A stretch of 47,606 nucleotides of DNA, taken from an uncultured Allobosea sp. (lineage in GTDB: Bacteria; Pseudomonadota; Alphaproteobacteria; Rhizobiales; Beijerinckiaceae). A program made the position numbers and the translations under genes. This document shows, piece by piece, positions 34,176 through 42,029 of the stretch. The notes beneath the pieces are model-generated. The model ran no database searches, had not been told where the DNA came from, and saw nothing but the letters and a program-made list of their open reading frames with translations. Where the stretch lies: positions 1 to 47,606 of the forward strand of contig NZ_CAMFJF010000029.1 in the NCBI RefSeq assembly GCF_945956895.1, written 5' to 3'. Numbering within the stretch: position 1 is the stretch's first letter; every line of letters starts with the position of its first letter.

Positions 34176-35765
34176 TCAGATCCCCCTGGAATCGCCGTCG
34201 GAACGCGGGTCATGCACGGCTTCGACATGGCCCTTGGCGTGCTTGACCAGCATGCCGGCATGGCCGAAGCCCTCGCAATAGGCGAGGCCGCTCTCCTCGA
34301 CCGGATGGCCGGCGGCATCGAGCCGCTCGAGCAGCGACGGATCGAAGCGGCTTTCGAACTTGAGACTCGTCGAGCCGGCGCCCCAGGTCTTGCCGAAGAG
34401 CCAGCGCGGCGCATCGACCGCCGTGGCGAGATTCTGGCCGGCGCGGTAGCGCGTCAGGATCTGCGCCTGGAATTGCGGCTGGCCGTCGCCGCCCATCGCG
34501 CCATAAGGCAGGACGCGTTCGTCGTCGAAACGTGCCAGGGCCGGGTTCAGCGTGTGGAAGGGCTTGCGGCCGGGCCTCAGCGGATTGGAGGCATTCCTGT
34601 CGAGCGAGAAGGAGACGCCGCGGTTCTGCCAGTGGATGCCGGTCATCGGCAGCACGCAGCCGGACCCGTATTCCCAGTAGATCGACTGGATATAGGAGAC
34701 GGCGAGGCCCTTGCCGTCGATCGCACCCATCCAGATCGTGTCGCCGTCGCCATGGCTCAGCGGCAGCTTCGCCGCCCGCTTCATATCGACGGCCGCCGCC
34801 TCGCGCATCAGGGCGGCGTCGGTCAGGAAATCGGCGGGCGGGTGGTCGAGTTCGACCGGATCGGTGACATAGCGGTCGCGGATGGCGAAGGCGCGCTTCG
34901 TTGCCTCGATCAGCCCGTGATGGTGTTCGAACGAGTCGAGCCTCGCTTCGCCGAGACGCTCGAAGATGCCGAGGATCATGAGCGAGGCCAGTCCCTGCGT
35001 CGGTGGCGGCAGGTTGGCGACGGTGAGGCCAGGGAGCTTCAGCTTCAGCGGCACGACCGATCGGGCCTGATAGCGGGTGAGATCGGTGCGGGTGATGGGA
35101 GCGCCGATGCGTTCGAGATCGGCGGCGATTTCGCGGCCGACATCGCCGCGATAGAAGTCATCGAGGCCGGCATGGCCAAGCTGGTCCAGGGCTGCACCGA
35201 GCGCTTCCGGCCGGCGGCGGGTGCCGGGCTTGGGCGGGGCGCCATCGATCCAGAAAGTCGAGAGGAAGCCCGGCGCGGCCTTCAGCGCCTCCAGTTCGTT
35301 CGGCTTGTTGGCGAGTTCGGAAGCCGAGACCGCATAGCCTTCCCGGCAATGGCCGATCGCGTCCATCAGCAAATCGCTGAGCGGCATGCGCCCGCCAAGA
35401 GCCCGCGACAGCTCAAGCGCAAGCTGCCAGCCACCAACCGCGCCCGCGACCGTCAGCGCCGCTTCCGGCCCGCGCGCGGGGATGGCGTCATAGCCCTTGC
35501 CGCGATAGTGCTCGATCGTCGCAAGCGAACCGGCCGGACCACAGGCCTCGATGCCATGCAGGCGCCCGCCGGGCTCATGGACCAGCCAGAAGCCGTCTCC
35601 GCCGATGCCGTTCATATGCGGATAGACAACCGCGATGGTCGCGGCCATCGCGACCATGGCCTCGATGGCGTTGCCGCCTTCGGCCAGCACGGCCCGGCCA
35701 GCCTCGGAGGCGAGGCGATGGGGAGCTGCCACGGCGGCGGAGGCGAAGACGGGCGTATCGAGCAT
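34176..35765 (-). CDS. Gamma-glutamyltransferase-like Ntn hydrolase
   Basis: A 529-aa proenzyme of the GGT family. The N-half has AAPHRLASEAGRAVLAEGGNAIEAMVAMAATIAVVYPHMNGIGGDGF in pieces. Self-cleavage is expected before Thr343 in GDGDTIWMGAID, freeing the small subunit with Thr as nucleophile. No signal peptide is visible, whereas classic GGTs are exported. Length, cytosolic character and the PHMNGIGGDGFW motif recall HpxW-type oxamate amidohydrolases, so it may act on a small amide rather than glutathione. It is the first gene of the nitrile operon. The start ATG at 35765 has only a weak ribosome site. Confidence 0.85.
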   Translation of the reverse strand: MLDTPVFASAAVAAPHRLASEAGRAVLAEGGNAIEAMVAMAATIAVVYPHMNGIGGDGFWLVHEPGGRLHGIEACGPAGSLATIEHYRGKGYDAIPARGPEAALTVAGAVGGWQLALELSRALGGRMPLSDLLMDAIGHCREGYAVSASELANKPNELEALKAAPGFLSTFWIDGAPPKPGTRRRPEALGAALDQLGHAGLDDFYRGDVGREIAADLERIGAPITRTDLTRYQARSVVPLKLKLPGLTVANLPPPTQGLASLMILGIFERLGEARLDSFEHHHGLIEATKRAFAIRDRYVTDPVELDHPPADFLTDAALMREAAAVDMKRAAKLPLSHGDGDTIWMGAIDGKGLAVSYIQSIYWEYGSGCVLPMTGIHWQNRGVSFSLDRNASNPLRPGRKPFHTLNPALARFDDERVLPYGAMGGDGQPQFQAQILTRYRAGQNLATAVDAPRWLFGKTWGAGSTSLKFESRFDPSLLERLDAAGHPVEESGLAYCEGFGHAGMLVKHAKGHVEAVHDPRSDGDSRGI

Positions 35766-35883
35766 CAGGACTTTTCAAGCGCGGAGATCATGCCCATCTG
35801 CGCGATGGGCGCGAATTTGTTGCATGGGGCGGCAAGCTCCGCTAGGTGCGTGGGACGCATGACCGTGTGAGGCGGCCGGCGCG

Positions 35884-35909
35884 ATCGCATCGGATGCATC
35901 CGATGCGAT
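35884..35909. promoter_or_regulatory. Perfect 26-bp palindrome before the nitrile operon
   Basis: The 26 bases are fully self-complementary around GGATGCATCC (outer arms ATCGCATC and GATGCGAT). A second, 10-bp palindrome TGATCGATCA follows at 35917-35926. They lie in the divergent gap between the GGT-like gene (minus) and a 79-aa gene (plus), a natural place for an operator. No regulator gene is adjacent. Confidence 0.65.
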
Positions 35910-35973
35910 GATACTGTGATCGATCATCGTGATCGCGTCCGGTCGGACGCGCGGTGATCTCGGGAAGGACAGC

Positions 35974-36213
35974 ATGGCCGGACGGCATACCAACTGGCGC
36001 AACCTGATCATGGTCACCTCGTTCGGGATCCTGATCGCCGTCGAGCTCTTCGGCGTGGCGCTGGCGGCCGGCTGGGCCTTGGCCGGCCTGTTCGATCTGG
36101 GCGCCATCTTCGAATACATCATGATGGCGATCTTCTCGGTCTTCGCCGCCTACGGCCTGGTCAACCTGATGCGCCGCATGCTCAAGATCGAGCATCTGAC
36201 CGAGGTCGATTGA
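35974..36213 (+). CDS. Small two-helix membrane protein (79 aa)
   Basis: ATG at 35974 follows GGGAAGGA. Two hydrophobic segments are evident: LIMVTSFGILIAVELFGVALAAGWALAGLF (about 11-40) and IFEYIMMAIFSVFAAYGLVNLM (about 45-66). A short charged tail (RRMLKIEHLTEVD) follows. No family is recognised. It is transcribed divergently from the nitrile operon across the 26-bp palindrome, so it could be controlled together with it. Confidence 0.7.
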   Translation: MAGRHTNWRNLIMVTSFGILIAVELFGVALAAGWALAGLFDLGAIFEYIMMAIFSVFAAYGLVNLMRRMLKIEHLTEVD

Positions 36214-36268
36214 TCGAGCGTCCTGCTTGGGCTTGAGCCCCACGCACCTCGGAAATCCGTATTCTCTC

Positions 36269-36315
36269 GTCATGAGATTCCCGGGTCTGCGCTTCGCATC
36301 GCCCGAGAATGACGG
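36269..36315. repeat. Palindromic repeat, GAGATTCCCGGGTCTGC module
   Basis: CGTCATGAGATTCCCGGGTC ... CGCCCGAGAATGACGG. The right half is nearly the same as the second half of the element at 45910-46015. It lies between the convergent 79-aa and DUF1850 genes. Confidence 0.7.
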
Positions 36316-36320
36316 CGCTT

Positions 36321-36686
36321 CTAGTCGCAGATCTTCAACGTGACCGGATCGGCATCAGCCGGGAGATAGTCGCCCATCGCGCGACAGCCCGACGCTGTGC
36401 AGACGCGCCAGTCGGCGGTCACGCCCGAACGCCGCATCACCACTTCCCTTAGCGGCGGCAGCGCCGGATGCCAGCGCCAGAAGCCGCCGACAAGCTTCGC
36501 GCCGTCGGGCGGGTCCATGCCGGCGCCGGAGCCTTCTATCCGCGCTTCGACAATCTCGAGGCCGGCGGGCGTCTCGCGCCAGACCTCCTCCCACAGCGTC
36601 TTCTGCACCGAATGGCGCCAGCCCAGTGTGATCTCGCCCCGGCCGAGCACGACCACGAGCGCGCCGGCCGCGAGGCACAGGCTCAT
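36321..36686 (-). CDS. DUF1850 protein linked to TRAP permease
   Basis: A 121-aa protein of the DUF1850 family. It starts with a hydrophobic stretch (MSLCLAAGALVVVLGRG), then LGWRHSVQKTLWEEVWRETPAGLEIVEARIEGSGAGMDPP in pieces, the conserved signature. The start overlaps the TRAP permease stop in ATGA. The family is found almost only next to fused TAXI-type TRAP permeases, so a helper role in that transporter is likely; the mechanism is unknown. Confidence 0.85.
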   Translation of the reverse strand: MSLCLAAGALVVVLGRGEITLGWRHSVQKTLWEEVWRETPAGLEIVEARIEGSGAGMDPPDGAKLVGGFWRWHPALPPLREVVMRRSGVTADWRVCTASGCRAMGDYLPADADPVTLKICD

Positions 36687-38821
36687 GCGGTGGTGGTCTC
36701 GGCCTTGCGCGCTGTGAACCAGTGCCGCAGCACGACAGCGGCGGCGAGTGCATAGCCGAGCGGGTCGCTATAGGCGAATTCGCCGAAGAGCAGCACCGCT
36801 GCGCCGAAGCAGAGCACGCGTTCCAGTACCGTGAGCTTGCCGAAGAGATAGCCGATCGCGACCATGCCGAAGAGGCCGATGGCGATTGTCGCCTTGAAGG
36901 TGGCGTAGACCACGGCCGGCCAGAAGCCGATGACATTGGCCATCGGATCGCCCGGCTGCAGCATCAGCGCCGGGGAATAGACCGCGATGAAGGGAATGAC
37001 ATAGCCCGCGAGCGCGACGCGCATCGCTTCCCAGCCGATCTTGTCCGGGTTCTCCTTGGCGATGGGGGCTGCGGCGAGCGCGGCGAGCGCCACCGGCGGC
37101 GAGAGATCGGCCATGATGCCGTAGTAGAAGGCGAACATGTGGCTGACGATCAGCGGCACGCCGAGCTTCTCCAGCGCGGGGGCGGCGAGTGCGGCGACGA
37201 TGATATAGGTCGGGATCGTCGGGATGCCGGTGCCGAGCAGGATCGACAGGATCATCGTCAGGATCAGCGCCAGGAACAGGCTGTGCTGGCCGAGCCCGAT
37301 GATCCAGGCACCGAAGGTGGTGCCGATGCCGGTCTGCGTCATCAGGCCGATGATGGTGCCGACGATGGCGCAGGCGATGCCGACCGGCAGCGCCGTCTTG
37401 GCGCTGTCGGCGAGCGCGTCACGGCTGATCGCGAGCGTTGTACGCCCGCCCAGCGTGAAGGCGTTGGCGAGGATCAGGACCGCTATCAGCCCGGCGACGA
37501 CGCGGATATCCATGCCCTCGCGGAAGAGCGCGGCGGCGATCAGGCCGAGCCCGACCCAGAAGATTACGCGCAGCGTCTGCGTGTTCAGCCCTGCCGCGAC
37601 CCCCGCGCCGAGCAGCAGGCCGACGGTGAGCGCCAGCCCGATCGTGCCGGCGAAGAGCGGCGTGAAGCCGTGGAACAGCATGAAGACGAGGACGGCGAGC
37701 GGCAGCACGAGGTACCAGCGTTCGCGCAGCGCCTTGAGCGGGCTCGGCAGCATCGCGCGCTCGATGCCCTTGAGCCCGTATTTTCCGGCTTCGAGATGCA
37801 CCATCCAGAAGGCCGAAGCGAAATAGAGCACAGCGGGGATCACCGCCGCCTTGACGATCTCGGCATAAGGCACGCCCAGCGTCTCGGCCATGATGAAGGC
37901 GACGGCGCCCATCACGGGCGGCATGATCTGGCCGCCCATCGAGGCGGTCGCCTCGACGCCGGCGGCGAAGGCGCGCCGATAACCGAACTTGATCATCAGC
38001 GGAATGGTGAACTGGCCGACGGTGACGACATTGGCAACGCCTGAGCCGGAGATCGTGCCCATCAGGCCGGACGAGAACACCGCGACCTTGGCCGGGCCGC
38101 CGCGCGTGCCGCCGAAGAGGCCGAGCGAGACGTCGTTGAAGAGATGGATCATCCCGGCCTTCTCGAGGAAGGAGCCGAAGACGATGAACAGGAAGATATA
38201 GGTCGCGGAAACGTAGATCGGCGTGCCGTAGAAGCCTTCGGTGCCGAAGGAGAGATGGCCGATGATCTGGTCGAAGCCGTAGCCGCGATGGTTGAAGGGC
38301 GAGGGCAGGTACTGGCCGAAGAACCAGTAGAGCAGGCAGATGCCGCACATGATCGGCAGGGCATTGCCCATCAGCCGGCGCGCTGCCTCGAAGATCAGCA
38401 CGATCAGGAGCGTGCCGACGACGAGATCGAGCGTCGAGGGGTCGCCGTCGCGCAGGATCAGGTCCGCGTAGAAGATCCACTGATAGAGACCGAGGCCGAA
38501 GCCGAGGACGCCGAGCGCCCAGCCGAGCAGCCGGCCGGGGGTGTCCTTGGCCCGGAAATTGGCGACGAGGCCGAAGGAGAGCAGCAGCAGGAAGCCGACA
38601 TGGACGCCGCGCGCCGCCTGGCTCGGCAGGAAGTTCCAGGCGGAGATCGCGATCTGGAAGGCGGCGAAGGCGAGGCCCAGGCCATAGGCGAGCACGCCCC
38701 AGCGGCCGGGGCCGAAGCCGGGCGGGAAACCATGCTCGAAATTGTCGAGATCGGCACGCTCGACTTCGCCCGGCTTCGCACCGGAGAGGGTTTCCAACTG
38801 GTCGGTCTCGGTAGCGGCCAT
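36683..38821 (-). CDS. TRAP transporter fused permease (4TM/12TM)
   Basis: A 712-aa inner-membrane protein that fuses the small (DctQ-like) and large (DctM-like) TRAP subunits, the form used by TAXI systems. The large-subunit core has VEATASMGGQIMPPVMGAVAFIMAETLGVPYAEI, PTIPTYIIVAALAAPALEKLGVPLIVSHMFAFYYGIMADLSPPVALAA in pieces. The start is set at ATG 38821 (MAATETDQ), with an AGGA nine bases upstream; an in-frame ATG at 38845 abuts repeat DNA. Uptake would be driven by an ion gradient. The substrate is unknown. Confidence 0.92.
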   Translation of the reverse strand: MAATETDQLETLSGAKPGEVERADLDNFEHGFPPGFGPGRWGVLAYGLGLAFAAFQIAISAWNFLPSQAARGVHVGFLLLLSFGLVANFRAKDTPGRLLGWALGVLGFGLGLYQWIFYADLILRDGDPSTLDLVVGTLLIVLIFEAARRLMGNALPIMCGICLLYWFFGQYLPSPFNHRGYGFDQIIGHLSFGTEGFYGTPIYVSATYIFLFIVFGSFLEKAGMIHLFNDVSLGLFGGTRGGPAKVAVFSSGLMGTISGSGVANVVTVGQFTIPLMIKFGYRRAFAAGVEATASMGGQIMPPVMGAVAFIMAETLGVPYAEIVKAAVIPAVLYFASAFWMVHLEAGKYGLKGIERAMLPSPLKALRERWYLVLPLAVLVFMLFHGFTPLFAGTIGLALTVGLLLGAGVAAGLNTQTLRVIFWVGLGLIAAALFREGMDIRVVAGLIAVLILANAFTLGGRTTLAISRDALADSAKTALPVGIACAIVGTIIGLMTQTGIGTTFGAWIIGLGQHSLFLALILTMILSILLGTGIPTIPTYIIVAALAAPALEKLGVPLIVSHMFAFYYGIMADLSPPVALAALAAAPIAKENPDKIGWEAMRVALAGYVIPFIAVYSPALMLQPGDPMANVIGFWPAVVYATFKATIAIGLFGMVAIGYLFGKLTVLERVLCFGAAVLLFGEFAYSDPLGYALAAAVVLRHWFTARKAETTTA

Positions 38822-38846
38822 GGTCGAAGTCCTGCCGATGCTCATG

Positions 38847-38979
38847 TGTCATCCCGCACGCGCCGCGGCACGTCAGTGCTGCGGTGCAGATGCGGGATCG
38901 TCTTCAGAAAAAAGTGCTCTTTTCACGCGGTCCCGTGTCTGCGCAGCAGCGTTACACGCTGCAGCGCGCACGGGATGAC
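38847..38979. repeat. Inverted repeat related to 9022-9194
   Basis: GTCATCCCGCACGCG...GCGCACGGGATGAC with CCGTGTCTGCGCAGCAGCG in the right arm. The left arm is more diverged than in the 9022 copy. It fills the gap between the TAXI and TRAP permease genes of one operon and reaches close to the permease start. Confidence 0.8.
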
Positions 38980-38986
38980 AGGCGCC

Positions 38987-39952
38987 TTACGAGCCGGCCT
39001 TCAGGCCCTTTTCCTTGAGATAGCGCGCGGCGCCCGGATGGAGCGGGATCGGCATGCCGTCGAGCGCCTTCTCCAGCTTGATCTCCCTGCCGGCCGCGTG
39101 CGAGGCGGCGAGATCGCCGAGATTTTCGAAGATGGCCTTGGTCATCTGGTAGACCAGTTCCTCCTTCACGCCTTCATGGGTGACGAGGTAGTTCACGACT
39201 GCGGCCGTGTTCACGTCGCTGGCCTGGCCGGTATAGGTGTTGGCCGGGATCGGGGCGCTGATGAAGGGTGGGCCGGCCTTGTCGATGACGGCCTTCGGCA
39301 CCTCGACGACATTGATCTCGACGGAGGTCGCGAGATCGCGCAGCGAGGCGACGCCGAGCCCGGCCGATTGCAGGGTGGCGTCGAGTTGGCGGTTCTTCAT
39401 CAGCTCGACCGACTCGGCGAAGGGCAGGTACTCGATCTTGCCGAGGTCCTTGTAGGTGATGCCGGCGGCGGCGAGGATGGCGCGGGCATTGAGCTCGGTG
39501 CCGGATTTCGGAGCGCCGACCGAGAGGCGCTTGCCCTTGAGATCGGCCAGCGTCTTGATGCCGCTCTCCTTGGAGGCGACGATCTGGACATAGTTGGGAT
39601 AGATCGCGGTGATGCCGCGCAGCTTCTTCAGCGGGGCCTTGAAGCCGGCCTCCTCGTCGCCCTTCCAGGCGGCGTCGAGCGAATCGCCCAGCGTGAAGGC
39701 GATCTCGCCGCGGCCCTGCTGCAGCAGCACGAGATTCTCGACCGAGGCCTTGGTGGCCTGCACGGTCGGCCGGACGTTCTGGATCTTCTCGCCATAGATC
39801 TTCGAGAGCGCGACGCCCATCGGATAATACACGCCGGAGGTGCCGCCGGTCAGGACGTTGATGAAGTCCTGGGCGCTGGCGGCGGCCGGTGCGGCGACGA
39901 GCGCGACGGCGGCAGCAAGGCCGGCAAGGCGGCTGCGGAACAGCGATGTCAT
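38987..39952 (-). CDS. TAXI-type TRAP substrate-binding protein
   Basis: A 321-aa periplasmic binding protein with signal peptide (MTSLFRSRLAGLAAAVALVAAPAAASAQ, cleavage near 28). The TAXI signature NVLTGGTSGVYYPMGVALSKIY is at 32-53, followed by VQATKASVENLVLLQQGRGEIAFTLGD in pieces. It delivers substrate to the fused permease downstream. TAXI proteins bind small acids such as glutamate or 2-oxoglutarate in the few known cases; the ligand here is not evident. Confidence 0.93.
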   Translation of the reverse strand: MTSLFRSRLAGLAAAVALVAAPAAASAQDFINVLTGGTSGVYYPMGVALSKIYGEKIQNVRPTVQATKASVENLVLLQQGRGEIAFTLGDSLDAAWKGDEEAGFKAPLKKLRGITAIYPNYVQIVASKESGIKTLADLKGKRLSVGAPKSGTELNARAILAAAGITYKDLGKIEYLPFAESVELMKNRQLDATLQSAGLGVASLRDLATSVEINVVEVPKAVIDKAGPPFISAPIPANTYTGQASDVNTAAVVNYLVTHEGVKEELVYQMTKAIFENLGDLAASHAAGREIKLEKALDGMPIPLHPGAARYLKEKGLKAGS

Positions 39953-40173
39953 GATGTCTCCCTGGTCAGGTCCGGCTCACGCGGCCAGTTGTCGCGTTTT
40001 TAGAGCATGCTGAACCGGAAAGGGAAAGCGCTCGACGACAGGTGGCAGTCCGCCTTTAGCCGAAGCGCCGGACTGGTTTCGCCATGATTGACTGCCTATC
40101 TCCGGTTTCACACGGCCATCTCGCCAGGGGCGAGCCGGCCGGGCCCTCCGAACAACGAGTGACCAGGGACGAC
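39953..40173. other. Divergent intergenic region TAXI/OpgG
   Basis: These 221 bases hold TTTTTAGAGCATGCTGAACC near 40000, which looks like a fragment of a dispersed repeat, and a hairpin CAGTCCG/CGGACTG at 40046-40074. An in-frame extension of the OpgG-like gene to 40084 is possible but lacks a ribosome site. No clear promoter was recognised. Confidence 0.35.
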
Positions 40174-41808
40174 ATGCACGACCGCGCCGAGCAGGGTAGC
40201 AGCCAGGGGCTTCGCCTCGACCGACGAACTCTTCTCGCAGGCGCGGGTGCGACAGCGGCGCTTGCCGCGCTCGGCTTCGCGCCGGAAGCGCTGGCGCAGC
40301 AGGGGCTGAAGCTCGTCGATTCCAGGGATTTCAGCTTCGACACATTGAAGGCGCGTGCGAAGGAGATGGCGGCCAAGCCCTATGAGGCGCCGCCCAGTCC
40401 GCGGCCCGAGGTGATGCAGCGGATCGACTATGACGCGCATGGCAAGATCGCATTCAAGCCGGATTCGGCGCTCTGGGCGAATGGCCCCTCGCCCTGGCCG
40501 GTGACCTTCTTCCATCTCGGCCGCTTCTTCCAGAAGCCGGTCAGGATGCATGTCGTCGAGGACGGCAAGGCCCGCGAGATCGTCTACGATGCCAGCTATT
40601 TCGAGATGCCGGCGAATTCGCCGGCGCGCGAGCTGCCTGCCGGCGCGGGCTTCGCCGGCTTTCGCCTGCAGGAGAGCCGCAGCGGTCATCCCGGGCGCAA
40701 TGGCGAGGCGCTGGACTGGAAGACGAACGATTGGGTCGCTTTCCTTGGCGCTTCCTATTTCCGGGCCATCGGCGAGCTCTACCAGTACGGTCTGTCGGCG
40801 CGCGGCGTCGCGGTCGATCCGGCCGTCTCCGGCAAGGCGGAGGAGTTTCCCGACTTCACCCATATCTGGCTGGAGACGCCGAAGGCGGGCGCCGAATATG
40901 TCGTCATCTACGCGCTGCTCTCGGGGCCAAGTCTCGCTGGCGCCTATCGCTTCCGCATGCATCGCGGCAAGGGCGTGACCATGGAGATCGAGACCGCGCT
41001 TCATCTGCGCAAGGATGTCTCGCGGCTCGGCATCACGCCACTGACCTCGATGTTCTGGTATTCCGAGACGGCGAAGCCGACCGCCATCGACTGGCGCCCC
41101 GAGGTGCATGATTCCGACGGGCTCGCGCTCTGGACCGGGCCGGGCGAGCGGGCCTGGCGCCCCCTGAACAATCCTCCGCGCATCATGGCTTCGGCCTTCG
41201 TCGACAGTGATCCGCGCGGCTTCGGCCTGATGCAGCGCGACCGCGAGACCGGGCATTATCTCGACGGTATGCATTACGAGCGCCGCCCGAGCCTCTGGGT
41301 CGAGACGGATGGCCAATGGGGCCGGGGCTCCGTGCAGCTCATCGAGATCCCGACCGATGACGAGATCCACGACAACATCGTCGCGATGTGGGTGCCGGAG
41401 GCGCCCGCCCGGGCCGGCAACGCCTACAATTTCCGCTACACGCTGCATTGGCTCGCCGACGAGCCGTTCCCTACCCAGCTCGGCCGGGTCGTCGCGACAC
41501 GGCTGGGCAATGGCGGCCAGCCGGGGACGGCGCGGCCGCGCGGCGTGCGCAAGTTCATGGTCGAGTTCCTCGGGCCGGCACTGGAGTCTGTTCCCTTTGG
41601 TGTGAAGCCGGAGGTGGTGCTCTCGACCTCGCGCGGCAGCTTCTCCTATGTTTTCGCCGAAGCGATGCCGGACGACGTGCCCGGCCATTGGCGCGCCCAG
41701 TTCGACCTTTCCGTTGCCGGCAGCGATCCCGTCGAGATGCGTTGCTATCTCAAGGCCGGCGATACCGTGCTGACCGAGACCTGGCTCTACCAATACCTGC
41801 CGTTCTGA
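40174..41808 (+). CDS. Periplasmic glucan biosynthesis protein, OpgG/OpgD family
   Basis: A 544-aa exported protein of osmoregulated periplasmic glucan synthesis. The N-terminus LRLDRRTLLAGAGATAALAALGF with EALAQQ is a Tat signal, as in OpgD. The family core includes GKIAFKPDSALWA, TFFHLGRFFQKPVRMHVVEDGKAREI, the segment FMVEF-like KFMVEFLGPALES, and the end ETWLYQYLP. ATG at 40174 follows AGGGA. OpgG and OpgD act on the glucan backbone in the periplasm. A cyclic-glucan exporter begins at the right edge of the window, but the two genes are 5.7 kb apart and glucan types differ, so joint action is uncertain. Confidence 0.92.
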   Translation: MHDRAEQGSSQGLRLDRRTLLAGAGATAALAALGFAPEALAQQGLKLVDSRDFSFDTLKARAKEMAAKPYEAPPSPRPEVMQRIDYDAHGKIAFKPDSALWANGPSPWPVTFFHLGRFFQKPVRMHVVEDGKAREIVYDASYFEMPANSPARELPAGAGFAGFRLQESRSGHPGRNGEALDWKTNDWVAFLGASYFRAIGELYQYGLSARGVAVDPAVSGKAEEFPDFTHIWLETPKAGAEYVVIYALLSGPSLAGAYRFRMHRGKGVTMEIETALHLRKDVSRLGITPLTSMFWYSETAKPTAIDWRPEVHDSDGLALWTGPGERAWRPLNNPPRIMASAFVDSDPRGFGLMQRDRETGHYLDGMHYERRPSLWVETDGQWGRGSVQLIEIPTDDEIHDNIVAMWVPEAPARAGNAYNFRYTLHWLADEPFPTQLGRVVATRLGNGGQPGTARPRGVRKFMVEFLGPALESVPFGVKPEVVLSTSRGSFSYVFAEAMPDDVPGHWRAQFDLSVAGSDPVEMRCYLKAGDTVLTETWLYQYLPF

Positions 41809-41848
41809 ACGGGGACGGGTGCGGAATCGCGCTTGCTCCGGCGTGAGC

Positions 41849-41866
41849 GTAACATTATATCGTTTC
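41849..41866. promoter_or_regulatory. Zur-like box 1
   Basis: GTAACATTATATCGTTTC is an imperfect dyad around an AT centre. It matches the box at 43782-43799 at 15 of 18 positions, with an identical core TTATATCGTT. It ends two bases before the start codon of the 49-aa gene heading the zinc uptake operon. Alphaproteobacterial Zur sites have this AT-centred GTTATA/TATAAC character. Confidence 0.6.
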
Positions 41867-41868
41867 TC

Positions 41869-42018
41869 ATGGCTCACGCGCACGCCCCTCGCACGCATCG
41901 CGCTGCCTCGGAAGCCCCGGGGTGGTCGCTGTTGCGCCTGTCGGCGGGAACGCGCGTGGGATTGGCCGCTGTCGTCGTCGCGCTGCTCTGGCTGGCGACG
42001 CTGGCCGTGATCCTGTGA
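41869..42018 (+). CDS. Small His-containing membrane protein (49 aa) heading the znu operon
   Basis: ATG at 41869 opens a 49-codon frame: a His/Ala-rich start (MAHAHAPRTHRAASEAP), then a single hydrophobic helix (VGLAAVVVALLWLATLAVIL) at the very C-terminus. The start lies right behind the Zur-like box, so the message may be nearly leaderless. The stop overlaps a possible GTG start of znuC in GTGA. Placement and His content suggest a link to zinc uptake; no family is known to me. Confidence 0.5.
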   Translation: MAHAHAPRTHRAASEAPGWSLLRLSAGTRVGLAAVVVALLWLATLAVIL

Positions 42019-42029
42019 GTTTGCGTTCG

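Noticed and set aside
33714..35870. 718-codon open frame on the plus strand across the amidase/GGT-like genes
   Set aside because: It is antisense to two genes with clear catalytic motifs, has no ribosome site, and its composition (Arg/Ala/Gly/Asp-rich) is typical of mirror frames in GC-rich DNA.
38144..40003. 619-codon plus-strand frame across TRAP and TAXI genes
   Set aside because: It is a mirror frame of recognised transporter genes, with low-complexity Asp/Glu/Arg/Gly content and no start signal.
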